Below are positions 1-14,900 of a stretch of DNA of 64,000 bases, piece after piece. The translations under genes were made by a program, and so were the position numbers. The stretch is taken from positions 91,596 to 155,595 of the forward strand of contig NW_019091391.1 of assembly GCF_001949145.1 (NCBI RefSeq). Reading direction: 5' to 3'. The notes below the pieces were generated by a model, which searched no databases, was not told the origin of the DNA, and was given only the letters and a program-made list of their open reading frames with translations. The first letter of the stretch is position 1, and every line of letters begins with the position of its first letter. The DNA comes from Acanthaster planci (Eukaryota; Echinodermata; Asteroidea; Valvatida; Acanthasteridae).

Positions 1-2870
1 TGGCTACACGAAACAACTCAGTGTACATGTTCTTCGGTCATATTTAGCACGACCGACCGGCTTAGATTGTTGGAGTTGATCATAGTAAGTGAACAGGAAT
101 GGTTTCGGCAGTGGACTGCAGTTTTGGAGGTTTGCCCTTGAGTTCCCGATTGAAACATGAGTGAGGTTAAAAGCTGTGCCCGTAGAGTGTGTTTTTTAAT
201 GTTTTGTTTACCCCGCGTATAGGCCTATGCGGAGAGTATGGATACAGATAGGGCAGTGGAAAATGAAATAATAGAATGACAACAAAATATAACTGGAAGG
301 GGTTCATAAGAACCACTGCTTGTCAAGTACAGACTCCCTAAATTATGTTGATTGTAGATTGGGAACACCGAATGAGGAGAGAAATTACTCATTAAGCTAC
401 AATCAACGCGATATAAAAACTAGATATAACTTGTAAGGACATGACAGTAGAGAAATATGGAATATAAACTCAAGAAAGAAACGTAAAAGTACAATTACAA
501 ACGAACAATAAGATTAAGGAATTTTGGGACGTCAAAAACTATTAAACCTTATAGTCAGGTAAGAATAATGGAAGTATGAATTTAGTGTAATTAATATACG
601 TACGTGGGAAACGTTTTCCAATTCTTTTTTCAAAGACTGTCTTTTTTTCTAGACCAAAAGGCTTAAAGTTGAGGTTAATCGGTCACAGTTTGCTCAAGCT
701 TTGAACTTCACCTCTTTTGAAGAAAATGAACACATCCTGTAACTCAAGTCACTGCTCTGAAGCTGCGCGCGGGTTAGACCCCCGGTGTGCCTAAACATTG
801 TGTGGGCAGATCATTAATCATTGTCTAAGAAGCCTGGGGCGTGAAACTTTGAACTCTCATACGCCTCAAGCTCGAAAGATTTAGCCACCGATCGTTGTGT
901 AATGAAAGCAAGCATTGAAGTGACCTTTTATAATTCGCATACATGTACCAAGTATTTTCCTAAGATAGCTCCCTGCTTTTTAATTTATAATGGCCTTCAA
1001 TGAAATTGTTAATAAATACGGCCGCCCGTCGGGCAGTTTCCGATGTCCTTCAAGACTAAACCATGACGACACAGAGGTGAAACTCAACCAAACGGTTGTG
1101 AGTTTTAGTAGGAAATTGTAAACTATTTTGTTTTGTAAAATCGGCGATAATTCGCCTTTTTTCCCAAAAATTCTTAAACATTCGTAAACTTCAGATCAGT
1201 TTGTAATATATATTGCGCTTCCTGTGTCATTAAACGCACTACAGTTGAAAAGCTTCGGTGAGATGCAACATACTCAGTGGCTGAATAAGAACGTGGACTC
1301 ACTTGGGCCTTTCCCGCAGTGTTACGTTTATCCTGTGAGTTGGCCTAGAAAAATCTCACATTTTCTGTTTCAGACCACACGAGTCCTTGCTCGAGTCACC
1401 CCTCTTCGTCATCCCAGCGGTTTCCAGTGAATGAAAGTGTTTAAGCATTGCCTCGAACCATTTACATAATGTGATACACATTTCCGTGAGCTTGCGTCCT
1501 CCAATTTGACGACAGGTCAACGACCTATACACGTTGCTACGGCGATGTTTTCCTGAATTTCTTGTCTGGTTTCGTTGAGTTGATTCACTTTTACGAAACT
1601 TTGTATATACACCTTCGATAAGCTCGATTAAATAAAAATCTCCTAATTTCATACAGCGGTGATTTTCATATTTGGCGCCTGATCTGATCATTTATACAAG
1701 ACTGCATTTTTCCCATTTGAAGACATTCCATCGCGTTAGAGTTACACAGGATCGAGAGTAAGATGTTCGCTCACGCGTGCCCAGATCAAAGCAGTTGCGT
1801 GATCAAAGCAAAGATTTTAATTCAGCCTCAAGTGATCGCAAAGGTGCCTTCAATTTTGAGCAGTCTTCAGCGCTGCGTGGCAAGAAACATACTGTGAAAA
1901 TTATTGGTCGTTAAAACACTTCACTGAATGCTGTGTGCCAGATGAGTGAACATGTTTTCGCACGTCTCACGTTTGCTTCGGAGAACCGAAACCCGTCACG
2001 ATATCTGTGATGAAAGACGTTTCGCTGTGCGAACTGGTACGAGAGACTGCCCATGATTGGTTTCAGGATTCAGTGCCCGGATTAGGTGACGATAATCCTG
2101 ATATATAGACGTGGTTTGTATTACCACTGTACATGTGCGTGTTGGCAGAAACTCTCAACAAGTCACAAGTATAAACATCATACATAGGCTTTAGGGTATA
2201 GAACTTGGGGCTCGTCGTATGCAGTGTTGGATGTTGGCTGAAAATGAGTTAACTGAATACTGTACTTTATCCAAAACTTGCAGTTCAAAGATATTGTCAA
2301 ACACTGGGAATCTTCTCCACGTTTGTGCTATATTGTTAATTGGAGAAAACGGAGAAATGATTGCAAAATTCACACAAGACAAATTTGGACAGTGTTCATT
2401 TAAATATATGGTTTTCTATGGGTATTTGGATTATGTTTTGTTTTTAGCGAACTACTGCGAACTCTCTACGATGTCCTTTAAATGCCCTAATCCTATAATA
2501 ACAGTTTTTTCTGTGATACGCGAAGAACCTAGTGATGTTCTTTAACTTTGAAAATAAAATGTCTATACGCATTTGTAGTCAACACAAGATTACGTTAATA
2601 TCTTGCCTTTCGTTTATCTTTTGACTTAGTTCAAAATGGTAAAAAGAAGCCGGTCTAAAACATAAATAGAATATTATCAACTCGCGTGTTGTTTTTGTTT
2701 TCACTGGTTTCGCGACATTTCAATTCATACATACACTCTTCTTAATTATTTACATTGAAACGACCTGAACATGTGCGACAAAATTAAGAAGTAACAGAAA
2801 TTACAGGGAAAATGCTGCTGGCAACCATGGACCGATCGTTTTAATATTTTGTTCTTTTGATTTTCTACAG
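1..2870. other. No gene recognised; 5' flank or intron of the ADAMTS gene
   Basis: No open frame here has family similarity or a convincing signal peptide with a phase-0 donor that could join the exon at 2871. The stretch is probably a first intron or promoter-distal sequence. Confidence 0.5.
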
Positions 2871-2919
2871 GTCTCAGGCGCTAGCATCCCGGCGATCGTG
2901 CCGCTGCAGGCGAAACACC
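2871..2919 (+). CDS. ADAMTS2/3/14: ADAMTS exon: start of prodomain (first exon identified)
   Basis: Acceptor ttttctacag before 2871 and donor gtgagt at 2920. It encodes [16 protein letters not shown] plus one base, which joins the next exon in frame. It has no initiator Met, so at least one upstream exon with the signal peptide is needed. Confidence 0.7.
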
Positions 2920-5900
2920 GTGAGTACTGTTGAGGATGATTCTTTTTAAGGAAAGTGGAAAATTCTGAGGAGCTGCATAAACGCTTTGATGTTCAAGCTC
3001 GCTGTATAGACCGCAGCGAACTACTATCCTTATTTATAACCTCATTTCAATAACATCATTAAACGCATCGTCTGACATCAGCCGGCCCGAGGAGGAAATC
3101 AGATTTAAACGTAATAGCTGTTTATCACAATTTTCTTTTTCAAATATAGATCACCTCATTTCGAAACTGTCACAATATGAACTGGTCAGACCGTATAGAT
3201 CCACACCTGACGGCAACTTTCTGAGCCACGATCTCTCTACGGCCAAGGAGGAAGAGCGGAATGTCTACGAGCGCGCCAAAAGAGACACGCTCGAGAATCA
3301 TCGATACGGTGGTCGCGCCGCGCGCAACGCCCGCAGTACATCGCATTCACACCGAATAACCGGTGATGACCTCCACGATGACCTCAGGCAGAATCACCAC
3401 TTCCGGGTCGACGCGTTCGGCGAGCGGTTGACGCTGAACGTCACGCGAAACCGTTTCCTGATTTCACCCAAAATGAGAGTTGAGCGGTATAACGAGGACG
3501 GCACGAAAGACGTCTACCGACCCAACGTACTATGCTATTACATCGGCGGTGTGAATAACGATCCACGGTCTACCGTTGCTATTAGCAACTGTGACGGATT
3601 GGTAAGTACCAAATTTTTGTGTTCATAACCTTGCAAAATCTGGGACCGCTTACATCGGCCGATTTGATCGTCCAAAATGTCTCTCCGTTTGATACACGAA
3701 ATAAGAATGCTTCTTGAGGTCGACGGACAAAATCCATAGTAACAACAACGGCGTAGTTCATGGTAAACTCTCTGAATGTCCCTGCATGTTGAAAAGAAAA
3801 TAATTTCATAAAATGCACCCTCATGACACTTAGTGATAGGAAACCTTTAGTTAAGGCATTTGGGTCAATGACCTACACAGCAGATCGGAATTTCACGTAA
3901 ATATGCTCCTAGCTGTGTACACACAGTCCCTTAAAAACAGTTCAAGCTGTGCGGAATAACAAATGTATCTGTGGAGTGGGCGGGAAAGTCGACTAGCGAT
4001 GAGACGATGATAGCATTGGGCGTAAACATTATTGGTCGGAGCGTTTGTTATGTGGTTAACGCGTCATCGTCCGTGGTTCACGGCCGGTTCTCATTAATTT
4101 AGGCCAACTTTGTAACCATAACTGGGTCGCCTAGTTGCGAAAACAGTATAATCAGCAGAAGTACGGTATTATAAATCACTGATCGGGTAAAGGTACAGCA
4201 CGCGTTCACTGAAAATAAGGCCCCACAAAATCGTTAAGCCATTAGGCTCAACGATTGAAAAGGTCTTGCTCCAGGGCTCATGCGCACTCACCGTACCTCC
4301 GAGGGTCTGTGGGAAAAACACAGGTGCCCTCGGGGTTATGACTGCCATGCGAAGGTCTGTAGACACTTCGTTTGTTTATAAACATTGTCAGTAACTTCGC
4401 ATGGGCCGTCATTATTGTGTGCATCAACTTATGCCGTGGTTCGTTAAAATTCTCACGGAAAATTCAATTTTTTTGGAGATGTTTAAAGAGGAATCATTCC
4501 CACCGTGCCTTAAAATGTGGTATGTTGAAGCATATAGTAGAAGTTGGTGAGTACGCTGCTGTGTCGACTGCTCATTATCAGCCCGTAATGAGCAAATTGC
4601 GTAATCCAACAACGCATGCTCGAAATTAATTAAGCGCGTCGGGGGTCAATTGCGAACTGCAGTGCGCGCGTGAGAGGTCTGCCCAATCAGAGTGCTCCTC
4701 GCCGACTGAGGCTGATGGCGTCAGTGTGACGTCATGTGGTTTGTTCTCGAATTTTCTTGCCTTATGATGCGGCAACAAAGATGAGAGATCAGATAAATAT
4801 TGAATGGCTGCGTAGCACCGTGATCAGAATATCGACAAGAATATAATATCAAATCAGTGCTCTGAAATATGTGATTGCCGAGCTTTCAGTAACTGAGTAC
4901 CTTCTTCAGGGCAAGCAGATTCAGTTCTGAATGAACGCGGAAAAATCCACGTTCATCCCCCCTGGATGCAGCGTTCCAAGTTCGAAAATGACGCGCTGCT
5001 CCAGTTCCTTACGCTGTACACCAGATGACGCTTTCCGCGGGATGCAGCCGCTTACGTCGTTGATGCGCTTTCCTTCACGCTCGTCATTCTGCGAAAAAGT
5101 ACGATGGCACATTGCTACTTTTGATTTGAGTCGATTCGAGAAGTTGAACGACCGGTTGACTTTCAGCGATCAAAGCTCATTGATGTGTCACTAACAAGAA
5201 AAAGAGACCAGCCCATCAGTGCTTCGGGGCAAAGCATGACACAATGAGCTTGTACAAAGGACTAATTTAGGGCTTTGTGGAGGTACAGAAAAGGGGATTC
5301 TTGATAGGATTCTTGACAGACCAAATTGAAATTGCCCTCAAGAGCCCGTTTGGCGTTGTGCGATGTCGGATATCAAAAGTCATAAACATTGGGGTGCATA
5401 TAGGTACCTATGGCCTATAATCAATTACCATGCCGTGCATCTCTGCAAGAGATTCATCGCGTTCAGTTTGTTATACGGTTTTGATCAAGCCCATATACCG
5501 TTTAGATCCGTTGATGGCATAGGGACATGGACTCCATTTCGTGATCAATACTTTCTCTGCGGTTCTTAGAAATGAGATTATAGAAGTCACCGGATTATTG
5601 AGTGCCTGTAGTAATCATTCTCCGTGTGAAGGGTTTACCCCCCTTGCCGTGGTACCGCTTTCTTCGGTCTTTACGCTCAATTAGTTCCCAACGATTGCAG
5701 TAAGAAGCTCATTTAAAGGCAGCGAAGTGTACATAGCAACCATTACATCCAGGCGAGGAGTAATTGTTAGAAAAACAGGCCTGGATACTGTGTTCGATCT
5801 ACTCACTCTAGGCCTAATTACTTCTGATAATGAAACCAAGGTAGTTTTCGAAGTGGCCAGGAAGGCATTGTTGGCCAATCTTCCATGGTATTTGGAGGCT

Positions 5901-8900
5901 TGAAGAAACCTCGAGAGATATTCTCTCAAGAGTGAGTGTCTTATAAATCACCCCAAAAGAGTGGAAACCACTGAGTAAAAACCACTCTAAAAAGAGCGAC
6001 AACAACCACTCCATGCAAAGAGATAACTTTCTCTCCTCCAAGGAGCCATATGAAGGACAACTCCTTTATATGGATCCTTTTTGTAATTTCATTTCAGAGT
6101 GACCGCTTCACTCTCTTACGTTCGGAGAGTAGAAGAAAACGCGAAACAATTTTCAATTCGAAAAATGGAAAGAAAACCCATGGGGTGAAATGTTGAGAAA
6201 AATACACAGAACATTACAAAAGACTGAAAAGAGTAACGTGGCAATACATGTACTTAGGTTAGGAAAAACTACAAGCAGACCGTGTGGCACTCCTGGGTCA
6301 CCGTTGTGGGAGTTGCCGAGCGAAAAATTTGCCAAAGCGCGACCGGTGTCATGCTAAAAACTGCCCTGTGTGAAAAAAGTGTCTGCTCACTCCCCAGGCC
6401 TGCACCGCAAAAATGATTGAAGTGTTTTTCAGCGGTACAAGAAGTTCCTGTATTGAGTAGGATAAAATAATAATAATAAAAACTCTCGTGATGTTCTTTT
6501 CCAACAGCTATGGTTCGATCTTGGCAAATATACTGTCTGACCTTACAAAATAATGCCCGTTTTTGCCAAATGATATTTGCATCTAGTATCTGCCAAATGT
6601 AAACTCGCTGGACGACGACCCTGATTTTTTAGCGGGCTGTTTTTAGCAGGACACCGGCCAGTGGTAGTCTGTGTCATCCGTTGCTGGCCGGCCAGTGGCT
6701 CGACCGTTCCGTTTAATAAGCGAGCGTCTGTTGGGTCGTTGCGCCGAGGAAGAAACTCTCCCGAACGGCCTTTATTAGTACTGCAGATGTTTCGTTGACT
6801 TTCACCTCAGATTTGACATATGGAATTTATGTTTAATACCAGAGAAATCCTTCGAATTTGTTATGAGTTCTGTTGTGTTTTTGTTTGTACAATCTCTTCT
6901 GGTCCTTTTGCTAAGATCTACTTGTGAGTATTGCAAACTTTTTGCGGATATCATTTATGAATGCTGTGACTTGAATCCTTTGAAAGGACCTTTCATAAGT
7001 ATATTATTAATATACTAATATTAATATTATTAATTTTCTGTAACTTTTCAACTTTAATTCTTAAGTCTGGCATTAACCTGCAAAATATTCGCGCAAAGTG
7101 ATTTTACTGTAGCTGCTCTTAAAGAAAATACACGCACGTGACAAATAATAAACAATAAGCCTGATAAGGTCGAGTTGGCCTAACAAATAATCTAGACTTT
7201 CTTGTTCCAGTTCATATTTTCTATTTTACGAACTTAATTTGCGACACATTGTGAATTTGTTTCTGATAACATCAGCAGCTGTAAATAAAAGTTTAAAAGC
7301 CGCCGATAGGTTTGAAAAATATCAACAGCAGACTCCTGGAAATCCAACTGCCATTTCAATTGGAAAATTTCACAATGATAAAAAAGGGGAGAACACTCCC
7401 GAACGCCATTTGGCATTCAATTTGAGACACATTTCCTTTGATGGGGGATGAACCTTTTCTGTGCCCCCTGCCCTTAAAATATTCCTGCATTTTTACCCCT
7501 TCACATTTCGAAAAAAAGTTTCCATTTTTCACCCTGTCTTCCAGAGTGGTTTCATTCGAACAGGGAGCGAGGAGTATGTTATTGAGCCCTTGGAATCAGT
7601 TGTAGGCAGATCACAGGTCAACATATCACAAGGTCATCTACACATCATGTACAAACCCAAAGACTTCAAGATGGATGCTACCGAGCTTCAGACACCCTGT
7701 AAGATCTGTCTCACTCACTCAAAAAACCAAATATTAACCGATTTGAAAGTGGCTTGTAAACATTATGGAATTCATATTTACATTTGAATAGAAGTATAAT
7801 CTTCATGATTGGAAAAGTTGGATTTTTAAGAAAATCATTGTTAGTATTTGTAAGTGTTGGTATAACCCTTTGAATGTATAGAATTAAATTTCTCCTAAAT
7901 TCTATTCATTATAATTGCCACCTGTTAGTTTGGCTTATTGGTTACTTGTTAGTTTTGGTTAATCACGCATAAGTATGATGATACCAAGGACAGATCCATT
8001 TCTACATGCTTTTTGAAGGAAGAAATATGAAATGGACCCAAAATAAATTCTCCTTTCCATATTTATTTTTTTTGGCTCTGTTTTTTGGGGAGGATGGCCC
8101 CCATTGGCTCCGCCCTCAGATGATACTGGCTATTCACAATGCAAAGATGTTGGGGATGTGTTTCCTACAGTAGTTAGGGTTGGGAACTCCCAACCACAGG
8201 CTGGGGGCTTTGAATCCCGCAATGTAAGTTGTAACCTTGGGCCCTCGCTTGTCTGTCTCCACCTGGGGGTTTTAAAGGGGTTGCTGTGAGGGAAAGAGAA
8301 GCTTTTTGTAGTTGACTAACCGATGATTGTACCCAGAGAGTGTAATTGGTTCACACAATCTTTGCGGGCCCAGTAAGCAGGGGTGATATGGTGTAATAAA
8401 GGGTTTGCCTCATTCTATTATTGCTGCTCTGAGCATGCGATGGTTAATTCTTTGTCGGGAATAGTCTTTGCGCCGTGCATTTCCCCCCTGAAAGCTGACA
8501 TGGGATGATGTGATTGTTTCAGTGACAATGGACCTTCACGACGACACACCGGATGCAGAGGAGAATTTCTCCGCGAGATGGCAAGAGACACAGCACACGG
8601 AGAATCCTTCTCGCGAGAGGAGGCGGGCTGGAGATCCGGATCAGAAACACTTTGTGGAAACACTCCTTGCAGCCGACTACTCCATGGACAATTTCCACAG
8701 AGATGGACTGCCCAATTACCTCCTGACCATGCTGAATATCGTAAGTTGGGGGGAATTTTTCATATAAAAAGAATAAAAGATAAAGTTTGTACTAACCACA
8801 CCCCAAAACAGGGGCATTCTGTGTCACATGAAATGGTTTTCTTTGAACAGTGGCTTTTCATCCACAGAATCACAATTGCAACGAAAATCCTGAATTATTT

Positions 8901-11900
8901 TTCCATCCGCATTTCTTTTGCTCTTTGCTGCACTGCTGTGCTGTTATTTTGAAGTACTTTTGAGGGTCTTTTGAAAATTGGATAAATGTGCTTCTCCTTC
9001 AGCAACTTTATTGCAGTATTTTTAAGTAAGGTTTTGGGTAACAAAACCTACAATGGAAAATTGGAAATGATGTAATTAGAATTGTTATAGTTACTTTTAT
9101 CCAGGTGTAAAAACTGAGTTTCTGAGTGACTGGCTTTTGTATCTGATTAAATCATTCATCAAAATACATAAGCTTGAGGAGCCCAAGTAGTAACATAGAA
9201 ATGCTGTGCTGAAATTTTCTGAAATAGCTATTGTCTTTTTCTCAACAGGTGAATGTTGCTTATCACCACGAAAGCATGCCATTTGATATTCAGTTTTCAG
9301 CATCGCGAATCATCATTCTTAGCCGAGTAAGATCTTACTGTATTCTTCAAGTTAGATAGGAGGTTACAGTTAAAATTGATGGAAAAACTAAGTTTGGAGC
9401 ACTGATCTCCTAAATTTAATTTATGGTCACAGAATATTGTGAGCAAATGAATTTTTAGCCTTTTGATTTTGTCGTTTCAGACTTTTGTTTCAAATATATC
9501 TTGCAGTCTAATCGCTTGGTCGTGGAGAATCAAGCCCAGTCGAGTTTGTCTAATGTGTGTCGATGGGCAGCTATGCAGACAGTCCGTGATGACACACAAC
9601 CGAATCACCACGATTTGGCAGCGTTTGTCACCAGGCTTGACTTCGGGCCAGCAGGTAAGCTCGTTAAACTGTCCTTGTAGATTTGGACGGGGCATATTTG
9701 TCCTGATTTTGTTTTTTAGGTCGACATTTTTCCTGTTGCTTCATTTTTCTTTTGTTATCAACATGCATATTCAGTACGTTTAAAGACAGAATTTAACATA
9801 TCAATCACTAAAACATGCTCAGTGAAAGATGGTTTGGGTTAACCACCAAAAATTAAAGGGAACAATTGAATTTACCTCTATGAAACAGGGTTTGGCTTTT
9901 TCACGGACTGATGTATGTGTGCTTTTTAAACAGCTTAACATACCAATAGGAAGATTAATTGGAAAACTGACCCTTGAAGGACCAAAATTACCAACTTCAT
10001 TTGTTTCTTTAGGCCAGAATTATGATCTGGTTACTTTTTTCTATGATTGCCACCAAAACAAACAATCAATTACCTCCGCCACTCCCGTTGGACATGGACG
10101 ATTTAACCTTTCACCTTTCGGCTCAGCAAGATTTCAATTTTTGTTTTTCATCTGACCAGGCTATGCCCCAGTGACCGGTATGTGTGCAATGACCAGGAGT
10201 TGTGCCTTGAGCAGGGATGAAGGCCTGTTGTCTTCATTTGTTGTGGCCCACGAGGCGGGACATGTGTGAGTTGTTTTTTGTGTCGTTTCTGCGCGCCAAA
10301 ATTTTGGACAAGTTTACCTATTCAAGTTTATCATTGAGCGAGGAAAACAATCGGAATTCAAACTGAAAATTGTCAAATGCAAGAGATTTGATGAGCTATT
10401 TAACGGCATTTCGGGATTCCTCTGTTAAATAGAGCCAGAGTCATTTGAAATCATGCTCTTCTTACTGACGTGAAGTCTGGTGGTATTTGAGAAAACAAAG
10501 AGACTGGGCATTTCATTTTTGGTTTGTACATATCATGGAAATACCTTAAAGGGAATTGAATGCCTTAAAACAGGTGATTTTTAATCAGCAAATATGCAGG
10601 AAAATCTTGGAGCTGCGACATAAATTTGTCCACGTGCCGTGTTTTTGCTCTTTACTGTTGAGGCTTGATGCATTGAGAAATTATTATATTCAATGTCTTT
10701 TATTTCCAAGATCGCTTAAGTTAACATTGTCAAGATTATTAGTGTTTGGCCTGTTGAGCGGTATGAAAATTATCTGATGAAATGAGATGGAACAAATTCT
10801 GAATTATGCACCCTGCGAGTATAAATGTGCAAGTATAATATGCGAATAACATCCAACTTCATTGCTTTGAACAGAAGCACGGCTCAAGAAAGAGCCTCGC
10901 CAAGCATTTCTCTTCATATATGCCCATTCATCTATGTTACTTACAAAGCAAATTAAGAAAAAAACTGCTCATTTACTAATTGTGAGATGAGGCTTTCAGT
11001 GTATCAGCCTTATTACGGCGTAGTTTTAGTATACAGGTGCAGATATGCAAAGAGCTGAGCGAAGCCGTACTAAATTTCAAGTTTTTCCATAGGTTTGCGC
11101 ACAAACATTTATACACCAAGCAGATGTCATCCAGCAGGTGTCACTTCAAACGGCAAGTTTGTGCACTGATAATTCAGTACTGCTGTGTGGTTCGGTCTTG
11201 GTTGTATAGGTTTGGTATGGAGCATGACGGCAGCGGCAACAGGTGCAGTACCGAGCCATATCACGGCTCCATCATGGCGCCAGTTGTTATTTCCACCTAC
11301 ACCGACCATTTCTGGTCAGATTGCAGTATCCAGGAACTCCTTCGTTACATCGGGTGAGTTGGTCAGTTTATCCACTTTTTAGTTTGATTGGCTGGCCACT
11401 CAAATGCATGAATCTGTCACCAAGGAAGAGGTCTGTCTTCATTTTATCAAATGATAAGTCACAACCTTAAGTATGCTCTTAAAATGCCAAATTTTTAAAC
11501 AGCACAACAATAAACATCTCTTTTTTAGACAATGTAATTTGTATTTTTACTCAAAAACTGTTTCATTTGTGCTTGTTTAAACAGCATTGAGTGAAACAGG
11601 TTCTAAGGTGTGGCCAGATTCGGAAACTTTATAAAAAGGAGTACAGGTTTCCATTTCATTAAGGAAGCCTTCTTAAAATCTTCCTTGACTTTATCTAGGA
11701 ACTATGAATGTCTCGAGGATGACCCATTTGATAATGGCATTGCGGAGTTTGAAGGATACCCTGGTGAATGGTACGACATGGACCAACAGTGTAAATTTGA
11801 CTTTGGGAACGACTTTGAGCTGTGCGGAAGCGTAAGTATAAACTCTTGTGTATTTCCTATTGTTAAAATTGACTGTGTGCCCCTAATAACTGGAGCTTCA

Positions 11901-14900
11901 TATTATGTGAACCAGGAAAATTGACCTAGAGAAATATTTGATCGTAAAGTGACAGTCAGTTGAAATTTTGAACTCTTGATGGGACTACAAATTCACTTAC
12001 ATGTACCATTACTATACAGTTCGTTTTGTCTGTAACAGATGCCTAAAAATCATGGGTGATTATATTTTAGATCCTGTTGATGAGGCACAGTTTGACGTTT
12101 CTTTATTTGCTTGTTTGTTCAGTCGCCTTTTTCAAATAATCATGTTGAATATGTTTATTTTCTCAAGTTTGATTGTTTTTCAGTGTTGTCACTAATTGGA
12201 ATTCATCCATTCCTTTCTGATTTCCAATGTTTTCCCCTTCATGGTATTCGTCTACTCTGTTTGTCTAGCATTTCATTTCTTCCAAGTGAACAGATTCATC
12301 CGCCTTCCATATATTCGATTTTGTGATCCGCCCCCCAAGTGGTACATATCTCTTCAGTTCTATGTCTTTGAGTGCATGTGTGTCCTGGTGCCGCATGCTC
12401 AGTACCATGATGAGTTTGACAAAGATAGTATGTGAGTGTAGTGAAGCATGATTGCATATATTGCCCTGCTTCCAGCTTCGACATTGCAGCGTCCGTTCTG
12501 ATCACTGCCAAGCACAAACTGGTTCTTTGTCAAGTTCCAGGGCTGCATGTGTCCCTCATTCCTGGAACGAATTAATGTCCGGCCTCCACCATCAGCAATG
12601 AATTTGTTCTGGCCAATCTTGGAAATTCAGTTTCATTCATCAAGGGGTGCATTTCATGGTGACGCGCCCGGCTTGTGTTGCCAAATAGGGTAGTGATTTT
12701 TATGCCCAGAGCTTAGATTCCTGGAATAATATGACTATGAGTTGCTATAAATTCAGATGGGATCAATTAGATCCACAATCCAGCGGATGTGAAGTTAGTT
12801 GCTGGAAGGAAGACATTATTTCAGCACCATTATGTCACTTGTTTTGCCAGACTTTCGGATTATCACTCAGGAAACTTGTGGATGTGAAATTCAAAGAAAT
12901 CTGAGTCACCATTTATAAAAAGAAAAGTTCTGTCATCGAATACTCGTGTGTTCCTCTGTGGACATATTACATTCATTTCCATTTGGCTCATTGACTGTGA
13001 TTTGTTTGTTTTGGTTGTGAGATTCTTCTGCCTGTTGTCTGTCGTGGTTTCCCTGTCACTTCCCCCTCACCGTTGTCCTTTCAATGTGAGACCAGTTTTT
13101 CAATTATTTATGTTCTAGGGAGTCAAGTGGTCAATTTGCTTGAGAAAACAATAGAATGACAGTTCACTGGGCTTCACCTAGTGCCTCAAATTTGTCGAGA
13201 AAAACTTTCTCTCTTCTAGTTTTTTTTTCACCTTGTCTGATTATTTTTGGTGTTCATTGTACTTAGTCAATGGGTGTTATATGAGTATTTCACTCAAATG
13301 ATTGTTGAAGAGTTTAAGTTTTCCATCTCTTGTTCAAACAAGTACGATTATAGGCCTAACCCCAGAAATCTCTTAGCGAGGTGTCTGCAGGTGATTTGAA
13401 GTGTTGATACCAGTATTTTGTGAAACCTCGATAGACGCAGCTGTGAAACTTTTCTCATTTTGGAGCTTACATGTATATCCAAGACATTATGGCCTTCCTG
13501 AAATTGGTTTTTCCAGACTTCCGGCGGAGTATTAGCTCCAGATTGTACCAAGAATATTTTTCTCATGACTTACTGTGCTACAGCCACTTTTGTATTCTAT
13601 CAGTTGGTCATCTTACAAAATCCTTAAATTCCCTGATGCCAGAGAGATAGGTTATTTTCCTCCCTGGGGGCGAGTTTTGAGCAGGAACTTTGTCAAAACT
13701 TCATGCCCAGTCATACAATTTTGGCTTCACATTTCAGGGCCGATGGATTTACCATTGTTTATCCAGTGACCTCTGCTCCATGGGGAACCAGTTTCATTTT
13801 CAGCCTACAGTGTCTGTCATTGCACTGTTCCTTCTAGATTGCTTTTTCCCAGAACAAGGAATAATCAATATATTGTATATTGTGCAGTAAATCTCATGAC
13901 CTCCATTTTCTGTACATTTTAAGTGATTTCACCTCAAGTTGTCCCTGGTATTTGGCAATGTCACTCCCATTAAAGGTACCATAGTCATCTTTTTTTCCCC
14001 CGAGATATATACAATATATATATACAATATTCAAGAATTATTTTTTTTAGGGGGTGGTGCTGTAGGTTACATGTAGATTATGTAAATGGCCTGGTGTTGA
14101 TGTTTAACCTCTGTAGATTAACACCTTACATGAAGATGATGATACGTGTATTGCCTATTTTCTGTGTTTGGGCTGTTGTAGTTGCGGTCTTTCAGGTGGA
14201 ATATAGTGAATGAGATATTGTCACAGCAGAGCAATTTTTATAAAACGTTGATTCGCAACAAATTATTGTCCTGACATTGTAAATTTCTTCACGGTGTTTA
14301 AAACATTCTTATTACCTCAATTAAGGGTTCGTATGTCCTGTCTCTGGTTTTCTGTGACAGCATATTCAAGGAATTCAAGACTCCTTCCAGCAGTTTTGGA
14401 AAATTTCCAGGTGGAATGGCTGAAAAACAGTGCCGTTGAACGTGACAAGTGAAGCAAAGTTATATTCCTCAACAAAATATCATCAACGAGCCATTTCTAA
14501 CAAAGTAGACATTAGTGCCAAAATGAAACTTATTTCCATTTGTTGGCTTGCTCATCATTACAAATTACAATGTCTTAAATGCTAGACGTCTTTTTCTTGT
14601 TGTTTTTTTCCTTGTTCTATAAGTGACTGAATTCAGTTCCCATTGTTGGCATCTATAATTTACGAGATGTTCCCAGTCTCAAGTTTCCCCAAAGCCAATT
14701 GGCAGTGCTACTTGATCTCATTCACAGTGCTAGCTGGATTGAATCAACTTGATATCAAGTATGTCTATTTGAAGCCATAAATTTTGTTTTCTCTGTGTGC
14801 CATGCCAGGAGCTTGGAGCTTCTGCTGAAAGACCCTAATGCAATCATGTAACATGACGACTTGTCAAAGTCTTGTGTCACTGGTTTTTATGTAACCTCGG

